The position numbers were made by a program, and so were the translations under genes. This document shows positions 12,201-26,043 of a stretch of DNA of 64,000 nucleotides, piece by piece. The stretch lies in assembly GCF_964340395.1 (NCBI RefSeq), contig NC_135554.1:12204251-12268250 (forward strand). The letters run 5' to 3'. Below the pieces are notes generated by a model. The model saw only the letters and a program-made list of their open reading frames with translations, ran no database searches and was not told the origin of the DNA. The DNA comes from Glandiceps talaboti (taxonomy: Eukaryota > Hemichordata > Enteropneusta > Spengelidae). The stretch's first letter is position 1; every line of letters starts with the position of its first letter.

Positions 12201-14451
12201 TCAATGTAACCATAACCACACAATTTCATTTTTACTAGGCCTAAGTATAAGAACATTTACCATACAATTGGAACAATATTACAAATGTATTTCTTTATCT
12301 ATATTAATAGGAGCTCACTTCAGAGGACTTAAATATAAATTAAATTTGAGCACAGGGTCCAGGAGGGATATGTAGCTTTTTGTTCATGATTTCCCAGATT
12401 TCAAATATTATATGCTGCACTATCTGCAACTAGAATTTTTTTTTTGAAATTGTTTTGTTAGGTACAACAAATTACTCAAAATATCGTACATCCTAAACAG
12501 TATTGCATCACCACTGAGTAAACATATCTCTCGTAGCTGTATGCATGATAAAATCATATCATGATTTTTGGGATCCACACCCAAAAATCAGCATATTCAA
12601 TGGCGATCTTGATTTCAAACTGTTTCTGTACTACTTATGGATAATACCTATCACTGATTAACATGTACATTGTAGAATTATTTTTATTTGAACAATTTGC
12701 AATGAATATATTATGGTAATGTGATTGAAAAATGATACTACTGTTAACACTAGTCACTAGTCACATTTTAACTAATTGGCAACAGATTCAAACACAACAG
12801 TTTTCCTCAAGATTTAAACTTGTTGCTACACCATTTACAGGCTGTTAAGTGATAGATAAAACATCCTTTTATAGAAAAAAATATCTCTAGTTACATGATG
12901 AAAAAATGTCCTAGTAGCAGTTAAATATTCCCATCATAAATATTATTTCCTCTGACTGCTTTTGCCATTTCTTAGCTATCATTGTCGTATCAGCCTTTAT
13001 CAAATTTGCATTAATTTAGTGCAGTTATTCCTATAACAAACTTACACATACTAATTGTCCAAATAACAAATTTACTCTCACATGCAACCTATCTAGTGAC
13101 AGGATGGTACTGGTAGGAGTGAATATGTTTACTATAAGCATTTACAACTTACATAATTTTGTTCTAGGATTAGCTGTGCACTGATCCTCTTTCTACCATG
13201 TGGGTATTTGTTTGAACACAAAAAGACAGTAAGTTAGGAAAAACAGGACTGCTTAATGAAAAGCCGATTAACAAGTTGATAACACAGTGTTTAACCCAAT
13301 AAAAAAAATTGTGGTCAATTTTAGAACAGGTGGGGTAGGTAGACTTTTGATTTGATTTTATTATTTCTTTTTCATGTGTGAATGTCTAGTTCAGATAGTT
13401 ATGTTTTCCATTCTTTTTTTTCCATATGGTCTCTTTGTTATTGGTACATCATCAGATGTACAGCCATTACAGATTGGATGACCAGTGTTTTATACTTTTA
13501 AATTGATGTCAGTTTCTCTATCCACTATTTCTGGCGAGACTACCAATTTTTGTGAATTTAATATTTTTTTCTCGAATATGTAAAAAAAAAAGTTTAGAGT
13601 TGGCAGTGAAAAACTAGGTGATGTTGGGTAACCTGAACCAAATATTTTTTTTTAAGTCTAACAGGGAATGTCACTCCAGGAAATGAAGTCATTTTTATCA
13701 AACTATGGGTCATTCTCGATTTCATGATTTTACATCACCTAAAATTACTTGCAATTTCAGAAAAACAGGAAATAGACTCTGTGCCTTTATAGGGTGGTTT
13801 TTGCTATGGGCTATTGCATCATGGGAGTTTGCAGAAAGAATGTATTCATGTTTCACACTGATGAGATAATCCGACATACCAGAGACAAGGAAGAAACCAC
13901 TCTGTCTATGGGTATACTCACTCAGGAACATGAATATTCAGTGTCCAACTTGAATACATTAATTTATTTCTGTGCACTCCCATGATGCAATAGCCCATAG
14001 CACAGGCTATTCTAGGGCATACAATCAACTTGATGTTTCTCATGAAATGGCATGCAAGTAATTGTAGGTGATGTAAAATCATGAAATGCCGGACTCTCCA
14101 GAACCCACGGAGTTTATGAAAATGTCTATTATTTCCTGGAGTGGAGGTCCTCTTTGTTTTTAGGAAACAGTCAGAGGAAATGATAGTTTTGATGGTAATA
14201 TATAAAACTTTATTTGAACTGTAAATTCATGTTGAAATGTAGAGAAAAAATACGCGAATAAAATTGGAAATCCGGGAAATCATGAAAAAGTTGTGTGTAT
14301 CCCTCCTTGATGCTAGACTGATCTCAGACATTTACACATACAATACAATGTAATTATATAAAAGTTAAGGTGTCCACTCACCATGTAATGTTACACTGTG
14401 GACACGTCCCAGTGTCATCAGCAGCAGGTACACAACCAGCAATATTTTCAT
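218..14451 (-). CDS. Class I cytokine receptor, gp130/IL6ST-like (3' part missing)
   Basis: Receptor of the type that binds four-helix cytokines outside the cell and signals through JAK/STAT. Seven exons join in one frame: 14451-14382, 7931-7671, 6448-6331, 3995-3829, 3176-3016, 1372-1225 and 297-218. They give 1005 nt (335 aa), and the gene continues past base 1. Order: signal peptide (aa 1-19), Ig-like (24-110), cytokine-receptor homology D1 (111-205) with C120, C130-x-W132, C158 and C169, D2 (206-308) ending in WSSWS (294-298), then the start of a further FN3. CX9CXW plus WSXWS defines class I receptors; an Ig domain in front and FN3s behind is the gp130/LIFR/G-CSFR plan. Membrane helix and box1/box2 are not in the window, so signalling competence is unknown. 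Introns carry five copies of one MITE family. An IL-6Rα-like or Domeless-like orthology is possible; the class is secure, the orthologue is not. Confidence 0.88.
1225..3176 (-). CDS. Cytokine receptor exons 5-6: cytokine-receptor homology D2 with WSXWS
   Basis: Exons 3176-3016 (161 nt) and 1372-1225 (148 nt). Together they form an FN3 fold starting with the usual double proline (IPDPPESV) and ending with the strand-G ladder HWSSWSS. The WSSWSS codons lie at 1270-1253. The sequence is canonical, with no substitution in the WSXWS box. Confidence 0.9.
3829..6448 (-). CDS. Cytokine receptor exons 3-4: cytokine-receptor homology D1
   Basis: Exons 6448-6331 (118 nt) and 3995-3829 (167 nt). The first holds NFTC and WCTW, the diagnostic C-X9-C-X-W element; the second holds the other Cys pair (KNCP and NSCYF). 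All four cysteines of the canonical D1 module are present. Intron phases 1, 2, 1 are consistent across the joins. A 310-bp MITE lies just upstream of exon 3 in the preceding intron (6486-6795). Confidence 0.87.
4964..5370. mobile_element. Foldback/MITE element with ~130-bp inverted arms
   Basis: Left arm 4968-5097 and right arm 5233-5369 are imperfect reverse complements (shared GGTAAATAAAGGCA, GTTCCGAGTGATCGCCGCC, CCTGTGTAATAG). The centre has no coding capacity. Intron of the cytokine receptor. A fragment with GAGGTAAATAAAG...CAGATTTCAATCAGATTGG at 32430-32490 looks related. Confidence 0.8.
5838..6025. mobile_element. Near-perfect long hairpin (foldback element)
   Basis: Arms meet at CCGAGGCC-AAA-GGCCTCGG (about 5924-5942). 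They match almost without gaps to 5864 and 6002 (CTATAGCACCCG / CGGGTGCTATAG) and again at CACATATTGCCTG / CAGGCAATATGTG. No coding potential. Confidence 0.85.
6486..6795 (-). mobile_element. MITE family 1, copy 1
   Basis: Element bounded by TAGGCCT-type ends, read on the minus strand: GGTTCTGGTTACCCGACCCC, an AAGTTTTTT block, a CTTCCAATCTGTAAT block and a CACATATG block. Intron of the cytokine receptor. Confidence 0.75.
7142..7494 (+). mobile_element. MITE family 1, copy 2
   Basis: Forward copy with GGTTCCGGTTACTCTACCCC near the left end, GAAACTGACATCAACTTTAA and CTTCCAATCTGTAATGACTG inside, and CTACCTACTCCACCCATTTT at the right end. Confidence 0.78.
7671..7931 (-). CDS. Cytokine receptor exon 2: Ig-like domain
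   Basis: A phase 1-1 exon of 261 nt encoding one Ig-like fold. The first Cys is in SIPCN, the core Trp in ITWMF, and the second Cys in the NYTCVL strand-F motif. Flanked by TTATAG and GTAGGT splice sites. In gp130-type receptors an N-terminal Ig domain takes part in higher-order complex assembly; that role is inferred here. Confidence 0.85.
9475..9966 (+). mobile_element. MITE family 1, copy 3 with ~120-bp insertion
   Basis: Same ends as copy 2. At about 9608-9733, between the TGAAGTCTC and GTGGAAACTGACATC blocks, there is extra unrelated DNA not present in the other copies. Confidence 0.75.
11330..11640 (+). repeat. Ancient interspersed repeat (AGCGCTTTACA family)
   Basis: Starts with ACTCAAAGCGCTTTACAAT and ends with CTTGCCCAAGGACTTTAGCC. 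From memory, similar word pairs mark a noncoding repeat widespread in fish and some invertebrates; family identity needs a library search. Confidence 0.45.
11854..12244 (+). mobile_element. MITE family 1, copy 4
   Basis: Most complete forward copy, bounded on both sides by TAGGCCTAA / TAGGCCTAA, with GGTTCCAGTTACCCAACCCC at the left and CTACCTACCCCACCTATTCT at the right. Confidence 0.8.
13297..13661 (-). mobile_element. MITE family 1, copy 5
   Basis: Reverse copy: AGGTGGGGTAGGTAGA at left, GTTTAGAGTTGGCAGTGAAA and GGTAACCTGAACCAAAT at right. Confidence 0.75.
13669..14146. mobile_element. Foldback element with long inverted ends
   Basis: Ends CACTCCAGGAAATGAAGTC / ATTATTTCCTGGAGTGG, then TTTCATGATTTTACATCACC / GGTGATGTAAAATCATGAAA, then GCTATGGGCTATTGCATCAT / ATGATGCAATAGCCCATAGC. 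About 480 bp, starting directly next to MITE copy 5, in intron 1 of the cytokine receptor. Confidence 0.8.
14382..14451 (-). CDS. Cytokine receptor exon 1: signal peptide
   Basis: Minus-strand ATG at 14451 opens a hydrophobic leader (MKILLVVYLLLMTLGRVHS) with a likely cleavage after a small residue. The exon ends at a GTGAGT donor after 70 nt (phase 1), matching the phase-1 acceptor of the Ig exon. Bases just before the ATG end in TAG (14456), which could be an acceptor for an untranslated first exon. Confidence 0.8.
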
Positions 14452-15678
14452 AACTCTACAACGTTGTTTAATTTAGATGATCCCGATACTCAATTAGTCA
14501 CCTGTACTGTCCTTGACGTTTACTACGGCTGAAAATGAGTTGTATATTGGATTAGTACATGTACACCCAGAGTACACCCTAAAAGCTTTATACTTTCTAG
14601 TAATATGATATGTAAGATTAGCGTAGTAGTCAAAACTAGTATTTACCATTTCCACTTTGACCCCAACTATGAAAAGGTGACGATCGATTTGTAAACGGAT
14701 GCATGTGGTTTACGCTTTAAAACAACATATATTTACATCTCAGTTGTAATCGTTTGTTACATCGAAACAGCTTTCATTTCTTGGAATTTCCCGGTTTATT
14801 AATAGTACATGACCGCATGATACCGCCGGTGTCTGAGTGTTTGTCCTGTTGAGTGTGGCGGCCATGGTCATGCAATGACCTACAGTCGACGTAAAATGTC
14901 TAACTGCGGACTTCATACACTTACATGTATGAGAGGAGTGGTTTGAAACTTTACACTGAATGCGACTTGCATTTGCATTAGGTCGAGACGAGGCATCTTT
15001 CAATCATTGAAGTTTCACTTTGGCGTTTCGTATATAAATGCTTTCGTGTGTATAAACATGGCGGTACAACGTTATTACCGACTACATCATGTACAGTACG
15101 TTGTCACGGTACCTGTGCGTAGCTCTTGTTACATGGCTTGCAGTAGGGGGTCAATCCGTGACTCGATTCTGTCACCAGATCAGACCACCCCTTCCCCGGC
15201 CACGGGCGTTCATGCATATCATAGAGAACTACACAAATACGAGTTAGACCGGCAGGCCGAAAGTGAGGTCCTCGAGCCGGTGGCCGGTGGTCTCACTCGC
15301 GTAGTCACTCGCGTAGTTCTCGATGATATAGCGCTCGTGGTTGTTCCCACTCCCGCAATGATACGTATACACACACAGGCATTTGTTTCCCAGAATATAT
15401 ATATCAGAATACAATAAAATGTCGATAATATCGTTAATGTTGACGTATTTAGCCAACTATATATGAAAGGGGTAAAATTACACTTGTTTGTGTGATCGCG
15501 AAAAAAGTGTCTTCTTTCGCGGTGAGATCTCACGTGTGGTCGTTCAACTCCGTGATCAGGATCGACGCGACGTTGACTGTATATATGTCTGGCCGAGAGA
15601 TGTACAGTTACATGTATTACATAAGTTTGGTGTCAAAACCGATATACCCCTGTTCTTATAATAACTAAATACACTTAC

Positions 15679-15800
15679 CAATTACAATACTGTAGTAGTC
15701 GATACTCTTAATAGATATCCAACATCGGAACTGCGTGAATTCTAAAGTGGAAACCGCTTTGACGTACGATCGGCCACAGTACGCTTATATCACGTGACTA
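15679..15800 (-). promoter_or_regulatory. Candidate promoter and untranslated first exon of the cytokine receptor
   Basis: On the minus strand an E-box (CACGTG) and a TATA-like GATATAAG sit near 15785-15797. About 100 nt downstream a strong donor (GTAAGTG) follows position 15679. A possible acceptor at 14456, just before the receptor ATG, would let a 5'UTR exon of roughly 80 nt splice to exon 1. Surrounding DNA (14.8-15.8 kb) is visibly richer in CpG than its neighbours. Inference only; no transcript evidence. Confidence 0.35.
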
Positions 15801-18800
15801 AAACTTTTTTTCCTGGAAATCATGTTGTGACGCATGGCGTAGACAATTAATTACATGGAATTCGAAGACTCCAAGCAAAGGGGCATGACATGAACCAAAC
15901 GCAATCTTTCATGTTAGCATGGTACTCCAATGTGTCTACCTCTGAAGGTCAGTTCTAAAAACCTTTTCAGAATTTGCCAATATCGCTAAATGTATTAAAA
16001 CTGAATGCCTTCCGTAGGTCTAGAATCCAGGTTTTGATTGTTATTTCCTCATCACAGAAACAAACACTGAAAATCCCCATTCGCCTGGATTCTAGCTTGG
16101 CAATTTCTTGTCCAAAGGCTGTGGTCAGAATTTATGGTGGGGAGGGGGAGGAGGGGCTGGGAAGAAAATATTTTGTTCAATTTCTATCCCGCAGCCCCCT
16201 GGCTTTCTTTAAAAAATCATAACCCCCCCCCCCCAAAAAAAAAAAAAAAAATATGAAAAGAATCAAATAATGATCAAATAATTTTCGTAGCCCCTTATGG
16301 CAAGCCGTTCAGGTCTTAGTTTAGCGCTAGTTTTTGTTTTGTTAATTTTTATATATTTTTTTTTATATTTTTGAGTTACAAACTATTTATGTCAGTTTGT
16401 CGATGAATCCATACTTCTATTCCACGTTAGCATTATCTAATTCGAACAAGTTTCCATTTATCGTCGCAAACCACGGCCTGCATGTTTTACGGCACCGTTC
16501 TTAACGAGACTCCCACTGGTATGTGATAATTATTTCGAAGTGTAGCGGAAGAAATAATAGCTCTGGTTTGCGAGAATGATTTATTTGAGATTATTGTTGT
16601 TTTACAGGACTGGTGTCTGGAGTATTTTTAAAAGATTATATATTGAAAGTGACGCATGAGATGCAATTTAAAATTCATCTACAGCCACCCACAGTTATTA
16701 ACTTGATGAACAAATGAAGGCCATGCTGCGTGTAATATTGGATGACTTTGGTATGTCATCTGTGTCTGGTACAGAAATTCAGAACACCAGTTACTCTACC
16801 AGCCGTTGGAATCCCTTTAAGCACTCGCATTGTCCATCACTATACCATTCACAACCACCACCTTGCTAGTTTCAACCTGGTCTGAGGTTTAACACTCTCC
16901 TATAGAAGAATTCGGTTACGTATTGTAATAGGTCGTTTTGGGGCGCGAAACCCTAATATCCCAGCTGTTTGCAATACCCTGTAGCATTTACATGCATGTA
17001 AGGAACAATAACAATATGTTGATTTGGAAACCTTGACCACCATACCCTTCGTAACGACTCAGACTACGTTATTGAGTGGTCTGAGGTAACGACGAATTGG
17101 TTCGGACACAGAGTTGTCTTTGAACCCTATAGCTAGACTGTGTCATCATAATCTTGTTCGAAAAAAAAGCGTTACATTGCAGAAGATCGAACATTATTCG
17201 AATATAGTCGCTGTTATTTTGGTACAGCCAACAACTTAAAGGTAAGAGTCCTGGTTATGCAACTTGTTGTAATCGAAGGACACTCTCATACTGGATAATT
17301 CAGTGGTTATGTTGTACAGAGATGTTTTCAAATTAAAGTTAGACGACAACGTCTTAAGATTAAGATAGCCAGGTGCAAAACCGTGAAGAACTTTGAATGT
17401 TATTAGGCAGAGAATTTTAAAATCTACACGCTGTTGTACTGGTAGCTAGTGCAACACTTTGAGAAAAGGGGTAATGTGGTTATACTTCACTCTAATAACT
17501 AAACGAGCTGCAGAATTCTGCTATAGACAGTCTATAGACAGTCGGTTTCTAAGAATAATGAATAAATGAATGGCTTTAACAACAAGAACTTTTTCAGGTT
17601 CCCACAGGACACATACAAATTAAGTGTAATTTAGATTATTTGCTGTGGTAATCGGTTGCTTAGTCTAGAATTGTTCGTGAAATCAAAGACAAGTAAAAAA
17701 TGTCTCATTGTCCGAACTTTTGTCACGAATAAACATTACTCTATTGTCATGGAAATAACTTTCACACGTGTGATCATGAATTTGCGTTGGTTCAATGGTT
17801 CAACATATTCTCGCATAAATCACACACAAGTATGTGTCTGTGTATGATAACCGTACAATAAACGGATAAGTTGTTTATTATAATTTTTCCTGGGATATTG
17901 TAATAGCATACGGAATAAATATAAACACGTTGTTTCTACTCTCGGGTTTCAAACACACAAATAACGACTATTCCCTTATCAACAAAATCGCGGGTAAGAC
18001 GGAAAATCCCAGCGCATGATTTACTACAGCTCATAGAACCTCAGACCACTAACGAACACAACTTGACCTATCGTCCCATATTTCTGCATTTTTTCACTCA
18101 AATATGCTCATTATATAACCATAAATTTGACCTTTCCTAACAAGTAAGTTTTAAAAGGCAATAACACCTTAATTTCGCTCGATTTTCAAACTATTTTCGC
18201 AAACATTTCCGCTTCCACTCAAAAGATTACGCATTCGGGCCTTATGAAAACAAACACCGATGGTTCCAGAAGAGCAAATCACGTGTCACTTGGTAACTTT
18301 CGGCGTATATGTTTAAAGCAAAGGAGTAATGTAACATACTTTGTAATACGTTTCTTTCACAATGCTCAGTGTTTTTTAATTGTGTGGTTCCATCATTCAT
18401 GATAGTCCATTTGCTCAAAATGACGACCTTTGACCAACTTATGATATTTTTTACATGCAACACTTTTGAAATAGTTTTGCGATTGGCTGTTAGTTCATTA
18501 AATACAGTATATAAGATTTAAATATGACAACTTTTACATTGTGTTATAGGCATTAAGCCTACCGAAAACCCATGTTTACCCGGTTTTCTCGCGATATAAC
18601 GAAATACCCAAGGGTGCGCTAGTGGTACCCGTCAGATATGTTATCAGGACACCTTCCTGAGGCGGAATCTGCAAAAAAAAAAGCATTATTTAACTCGCAT
18701 TGCAAGGCTAACCACCCAAAAACCACCTCCTGCAACTGGACTATAACTATTTCAACGTAGTGGAAATTTAAAAAGAAATGTGTTATCGAGGAAATGATGG

Positions 18801-19829
18801 GTACGAGTCTTCCAAGATTTTCCCTTATATGGAGTTACAGATGGTCACTGTTATGTGACGTCTCCTTAGTGTATCTATTTCTCTATATAACACCATCTTA
18901 TATCCTTAAGAATATCACAGTTTGGGGGAGGAGGGGGGGGGGGTAATACACACAAAACCGGGGTTCAGTCTTGATAGCGCCAGTGTCTTGACGACTGGCT
19001 TTCAGAGCATGATTTAGTGAGTTCCAGTCCCTAGTAGTTTTAGGAGAGACACTGTGTTGATACGTTTAGTTTTTAAGGTTTAAACGTAACGGTCTCTCCT
19101 ATATATGGTGCTACAAGATCATGACAGTGTCCGCAGTGATTACTATCTCCTCATTTACAATTTTGGAATCGCAGTATCAACCTTGCATTTAGACACATAA
19201 CTGTTCCCATTTCAAAGTCTCTATATATTGAATACACTTGATCTCGCTTCACAAAACGAGCACCCGTCGCTGGATGTTTTCAATTTACCCCTCAGGGGAA
19301 AGCAAGCGTGTAATTGATTGATCGGTCGATCTATTTATTTATCTATCTATCTATTTATTTATTTGGTTGAATGATTGATAAATTGAATGATTAGCTTTTG
19401 TGGTGAAATCAAACTTGATTTTTGTGTGCGATATTAATCAAATGACTGATTGATTGTTGTGGTCATAACAAACTCAGTTTTTTCTTTCCCTGGCTACTTT
19501 CTGAGTTACTCAAATTTTCTGGAAGCAATTCCCCCAACCCCCCGTCATAAACAATGACGTATAGCACGAACTGTATGGTAGACTAGCGCTTTTAAGTAGT
19601 TAACGAAAATTCTAGAGATAATATACTATAGAGTGGAAAACAATTTAATAACACTGTATATAAACTAGATTCAGCTCTCATTGTCAGTAATGCTTCTGTG
19701 CGCAATTATATCTTTTATTTCGAGGGGACACGAAATTAGTTTTAAGGTGCTACATTGTAAAATGTAAAGAAAATGGCAAAATGTAAATTGTCAGTACTAG
19801 TTCATTACTTGTTTTCTAATTTTCCTGCA
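15800..19829. other. Intergenic region between cytokine receptor and GPCR
   Basis: About 4 kb without a recognised gene apart from the LINE fragment. It holds C/A and G homopolymer tracts (16222-16250, 18925-18943), a small inverted pair based on TAGAATCCAGG (16019-16097), a dispersed repeat shared with 62.9 kb (16470-16580) and ATCT/TTTA simple repeats near 19330-19370. A good acceptor (TTTTCCTGCAG, ending 19830) lies just upstream of the GPCR, so a noncoding first exon of that gene may sit in this region. Confidence 0.5.
17338..17517 (-). pseudogene. LINE reverse-transcriptase C-terminal fragment with one stop
   Basis: Sixty minus-strand codons read straight through a region typical of the end of non-LTR retrotransposon ORF2: NSAARLV, then YNHITPFL, then LPVQQRVDFKIL, then LHGFAPGYL. 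The conserved LHWLPV box reads LH-stop-LPV, since the Trp codon TGG has become TAG. No other part of the element is recognised nearby. A dead 5'-truncated copy of a jockey/CR1/L2-type LINE. Confidence 0.75.
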
Positions 19830-19972
19830 GAAAACATCTTGGATGTACGTCAAATGCAGTGGATTGGATCGTTCAAGAACCTCCACCCTCACCGCTATAT
19901 CCCCTAAACACGGACAGTTATCTTCAACTTGAAAACTTCATATTAATACATTACACTGGCTATTGGCAAAGA

Positions 19973-21058
19973 ATGGCAACAACTGTCAGTTGGTCGACTG
20001 ATGGCGCTGTTGATACCACAAACCTGTCTCACGCCCTGGGAAATCATACAGCAAACTTTACCGATCACCTGCTACTTTCTCCAGGTCCAGGTAGCGCCTT
20101 GATTCCAGTCATTATCGTTTCATTATTCCACAGCCTGACTTGCATTGTGGGAACTATCGGAAATCTACTTGTCATTATCGTTCTTCTCAACGCTACTGAC
20201 ATAAGAGTAATTCCAAATATCTATATTTTGAACTTGGCCATAGCAGACTTTCTGTTTTTGTTATCTGTACCATTCCTCTTATATCAGTATGTATCAAAAC
20301 ATTGGGTATTTGGTCAAGTCATGTGTAAGATAGTGATGTCGTTAGACGGAATGAATATGTTTACCGGAGTTTTCCTGCTCACAGCTATGAGCATCGACCG
20401 ATACCTAGCCCTAGTACATCCATTACAATCACGTGTGTGGCGCACAGTTCGTACAACCCGCATTGTGTGCATTTTGATGTGGGCTTTCTCGTCCACTCTG
20501 TGTCTGCCACTTTGGTTGTACGCAGGGGAAGAGACAGAAATGTCTGTACTATGCATTGTTAATTTTCCAAGAAACATAGAGAAGGCATTTATTCTGATAT
20601 CTTTTGTAAACGGATATGTGGTACCTTTAGTGATTATAGCCGTTTGCTATGTTAGTATTGCTTGTCATGTTACAACATCAAGAGTTGGTAGTCCCGGGCA
20701 AGCGATAATGCATACAAGTCCAAAAAACGACTCTAATTCCAAAAGAGTAGCTGTTTTGGTAGTTGCTGCTATCATAGCCTTTGCCGTGTGCTGGTTTCCT
20801 TTCTATGCAATGCAACTTTACACGACCTTTTCTGACATGTCAAACGGCGTGAGTTCTTCCGTCGTAATAATGTATTACGTCAGCATTTGGTTGAGTTATA
20901 CCAACAGCGCCATCAACCCCTTTATTTACTCTGTTGCGGGCAAACAATTTCGGGAACACCTACTAAGAATTGTATGCTGCGAGAAAGGCATAATACGATT
21001 ACGAAATGACGTAACGATGAGTCCAGTTACTAGCTCGCTGAGATCATATAGACGATAA
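19973..21058 (+). CDS. Class A GPCR, somatostatin/opioid/allatostatin-C receptor type
   Basis: Intronless coding region of 361 aa, a seven-helix receptor for (by family) a neuropeptide, coupling to G proteins. The extracellular N-terminus has three N-glycosylation sites (N17, N24, N28). Landmarks: GN at 63-64 (N1.50), LAIAD (D92, 2.50), C118 (3.25), D125 (3.32), DRY 142-144 followed by LALVHP, CWFPFY in TM6, NPFIY in TM7 and a CC palmitoylation pair in the tail. NIYILNLAIAD, the Asp in VMSLDGMN and YAG after TM4 recall somatostatin receptors. The ATG at 19973 was chosen because the longer frame begins with GTG at 19859 and an acceptor ends at 19830; an upstream exon could add residues. Opioid, galanin or MCH-type affinity is an alternative; the family is sure, the ligand is not. 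Confidence 0.88.
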   Translation: MATTVSWSTDGAVDTTNLSHALGNHTANFTDHLLLSPGPGSALIPVIIVSLFHSLTCIVGTIGNLLVIIVLLNATDIRVIPNIYILNLAIADFLFLLSVPFLLYQYVSKHWVFGQVMCKIVMSLDGMNMFTGVFLLTAMSIDRYLALVHPLQSRVWRTVRTTRIVCILMWAFSSTLCLPLWLYAGEETEMSVLCIVNFPRNIEKAFILISFVNGYVVPLVIIAVCYVSIACHVTTSRVGSPGQAIMHTSPKNDSNSKRVAVLVVAAIIAFAVCWFPFYAMQLYTTFSDMSNGVSSSVVIMYYVSIWLSYTNSAINPFIYSVAGKQFREHLLRIVCCEKGIIRLRNDVTMSPVTSSLRSYRR

Positions 21059-21190
21059 CAAGTAATAAACAAACAAACAAGCAATCGGAATCTAGCAACA
21101 AACTAACCTTTCTATCCACATATGTCTGATTGTATTATTATATTGGCAACCCTTTATGAGTTGTTTGGTGTGATGAGGTTACATATGTAA

Positions 21191-21835
<645 letters not shown>

Positions 21836-22159
21836 TTATCAACCAAATACAAAACAGAAGTAAAAGGAAAAAAATATGTACATTTTGAAAAAGGAGGTTG
21901 ACGGGATATTATATCTGGTGGGGCCACAGAAATAGTTCTATCTGAACTAGTCTAGTCTGTGACCCTGACAATAAATACACAGCGAAACAATTACTAGTGT
22001 GTAATTGGGCAACAAACAGTAAGAAAAGAAAGAAAGGGGGGTATTATCTGCAAATATGATACAATAATTTTACAAAATATTTACATGTCTCATAATAATA
22101 TAAATAAAATATATACTATTAATACGATAATGAAATAAATACATGTCATTTGTTTTCTG

Positions 22160-23175
22160 TGAATTCCTCAGGTGAGCTTTTAAAGTTAATTTGAATCTGC
22201 TCCTATCAGTGATGAGACTTGGTAATAGAGTCCAGTGATGAGTGACTGCATATCTTACACTGTGCTTACCTTTGTATAACTTTGGGTATGTAGAAATTGC
22301 GATGTGTAGCGAAACGAGTAGGATAGGAATGTGAAATTGTATCCAAATAGCGGTTTACATCATAGGCAAAGTGATTGTGTAACAAATCAAAAGTAACGGG
22401 GCAGGTGTGAAATACACAGAGTTTATGAATTGGTAAAATATGTAGCTGTTTGAATAATGGGTCAGTACGAAATGGACACGAAAGTCAGAGAAAGTGATAC
22501 GACGTGTAAATTTCTTTTGTTGTAAATATATTTATTCCAAGAAAGGAGTGTAAGTATTGCCCCAGATTTCGACACAGTAGCTTATATGTGGAAGAATTAG
22601 CGTGTTGTACAATAGCAGAAGAATAGATTTCGGAATAAAGTGTCAGAGTAGTGAGGTAATTCTGATCTTTGGGACAATAGATTTGACAACTTTTTGGATG
22701 TGGGACTTTGAAGTTAAAATTGATGTCAAGAGAAACGCCAAGGTACGTTGTCAAGGAGACGTTGTTCAACTCACTTGCATAGATTCCCAAACAGCCCTCT
22801 ACGTCCACAGCTGTCCGGGGTGTTTTAATGACAATTAATGTAGTTAGGTTTTTTTTTCAACACTGACCGTTAGTTTGTTCGCTCGACACATTATGTGGGT
22901 AAGATTAATCTCGTTTCCTATATATGGGGGGGGGGGGGTTATATTGTCAATGGTAACGTATTGCTGTCGGTTTTTAACCAGTGTAGTAGAGTGCCTCTTC
23001 TGCCATAAGGATCTAATTTATGAATTAAGATGTCGTGGTTTATGGTATCAAATTCTATTTTAAGGTCAATGAAAATGCCAACAGTGATGAATCCATTGTC
23101 TATTTGTTCACTAATATCGATCGGAGACCAAGTCTGCAAGGGCCAATTTTGTGTTATATTTTTTACGGAATACAA
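22160..23175 (-). pseudogene. Decayed non-LTR retrotransposon (LINE) ORF2
   Basis: Minus-strand reading, broken into pieces by frameshifts. The 5' part (23175-22939) has a reverse-transcriptase palm signature, GIFIDLKIEFDTINHDIL, in which the usual SKAFDT is LKIEFDT. The middle piece (22808-22485) includes TYLGVSLDINFNFK, the post-catalytic LGV box. The 3' piece (about 22470-22285) retains ILPIHKL and SYPTRFAT typical of the RT C-terminus. No intact frame joins them. Fits the jockey/CR1/L2 assemblage; the exact clade cannot be named by eye. Confidence 0.75.
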
Positions 23176-23307
23176 ATTATGTATCTAAAAGAATATGTTT
23201 AGTTTCAAGATAACAGATACACTGTTTATTTACAAATAACTCTATAATTTTATTTAATGTAAGGAGAATTGAAATGGACCTATAGTTGCTAACGTTGTCA
23301 GCTGTAC

Positions 23308-26040
<2,733 letters not shown>

Positions 26041-26043
26041 ATT

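Noticed and set aside
15007-15417. 136-codon plus-strand open frame
   Set aside because: It overlaps opposite-strand open frames in a CpG-rich stretch, has no motif and lies in the probable promoter of the cytokine receptor.
19859-19972. Longer GPCR start at 19859
   Set aside because: The codon is GTG and the extra residues carry no receptor feature; ATG at 19973 is preferred, with an upstream spliced exon still possible.
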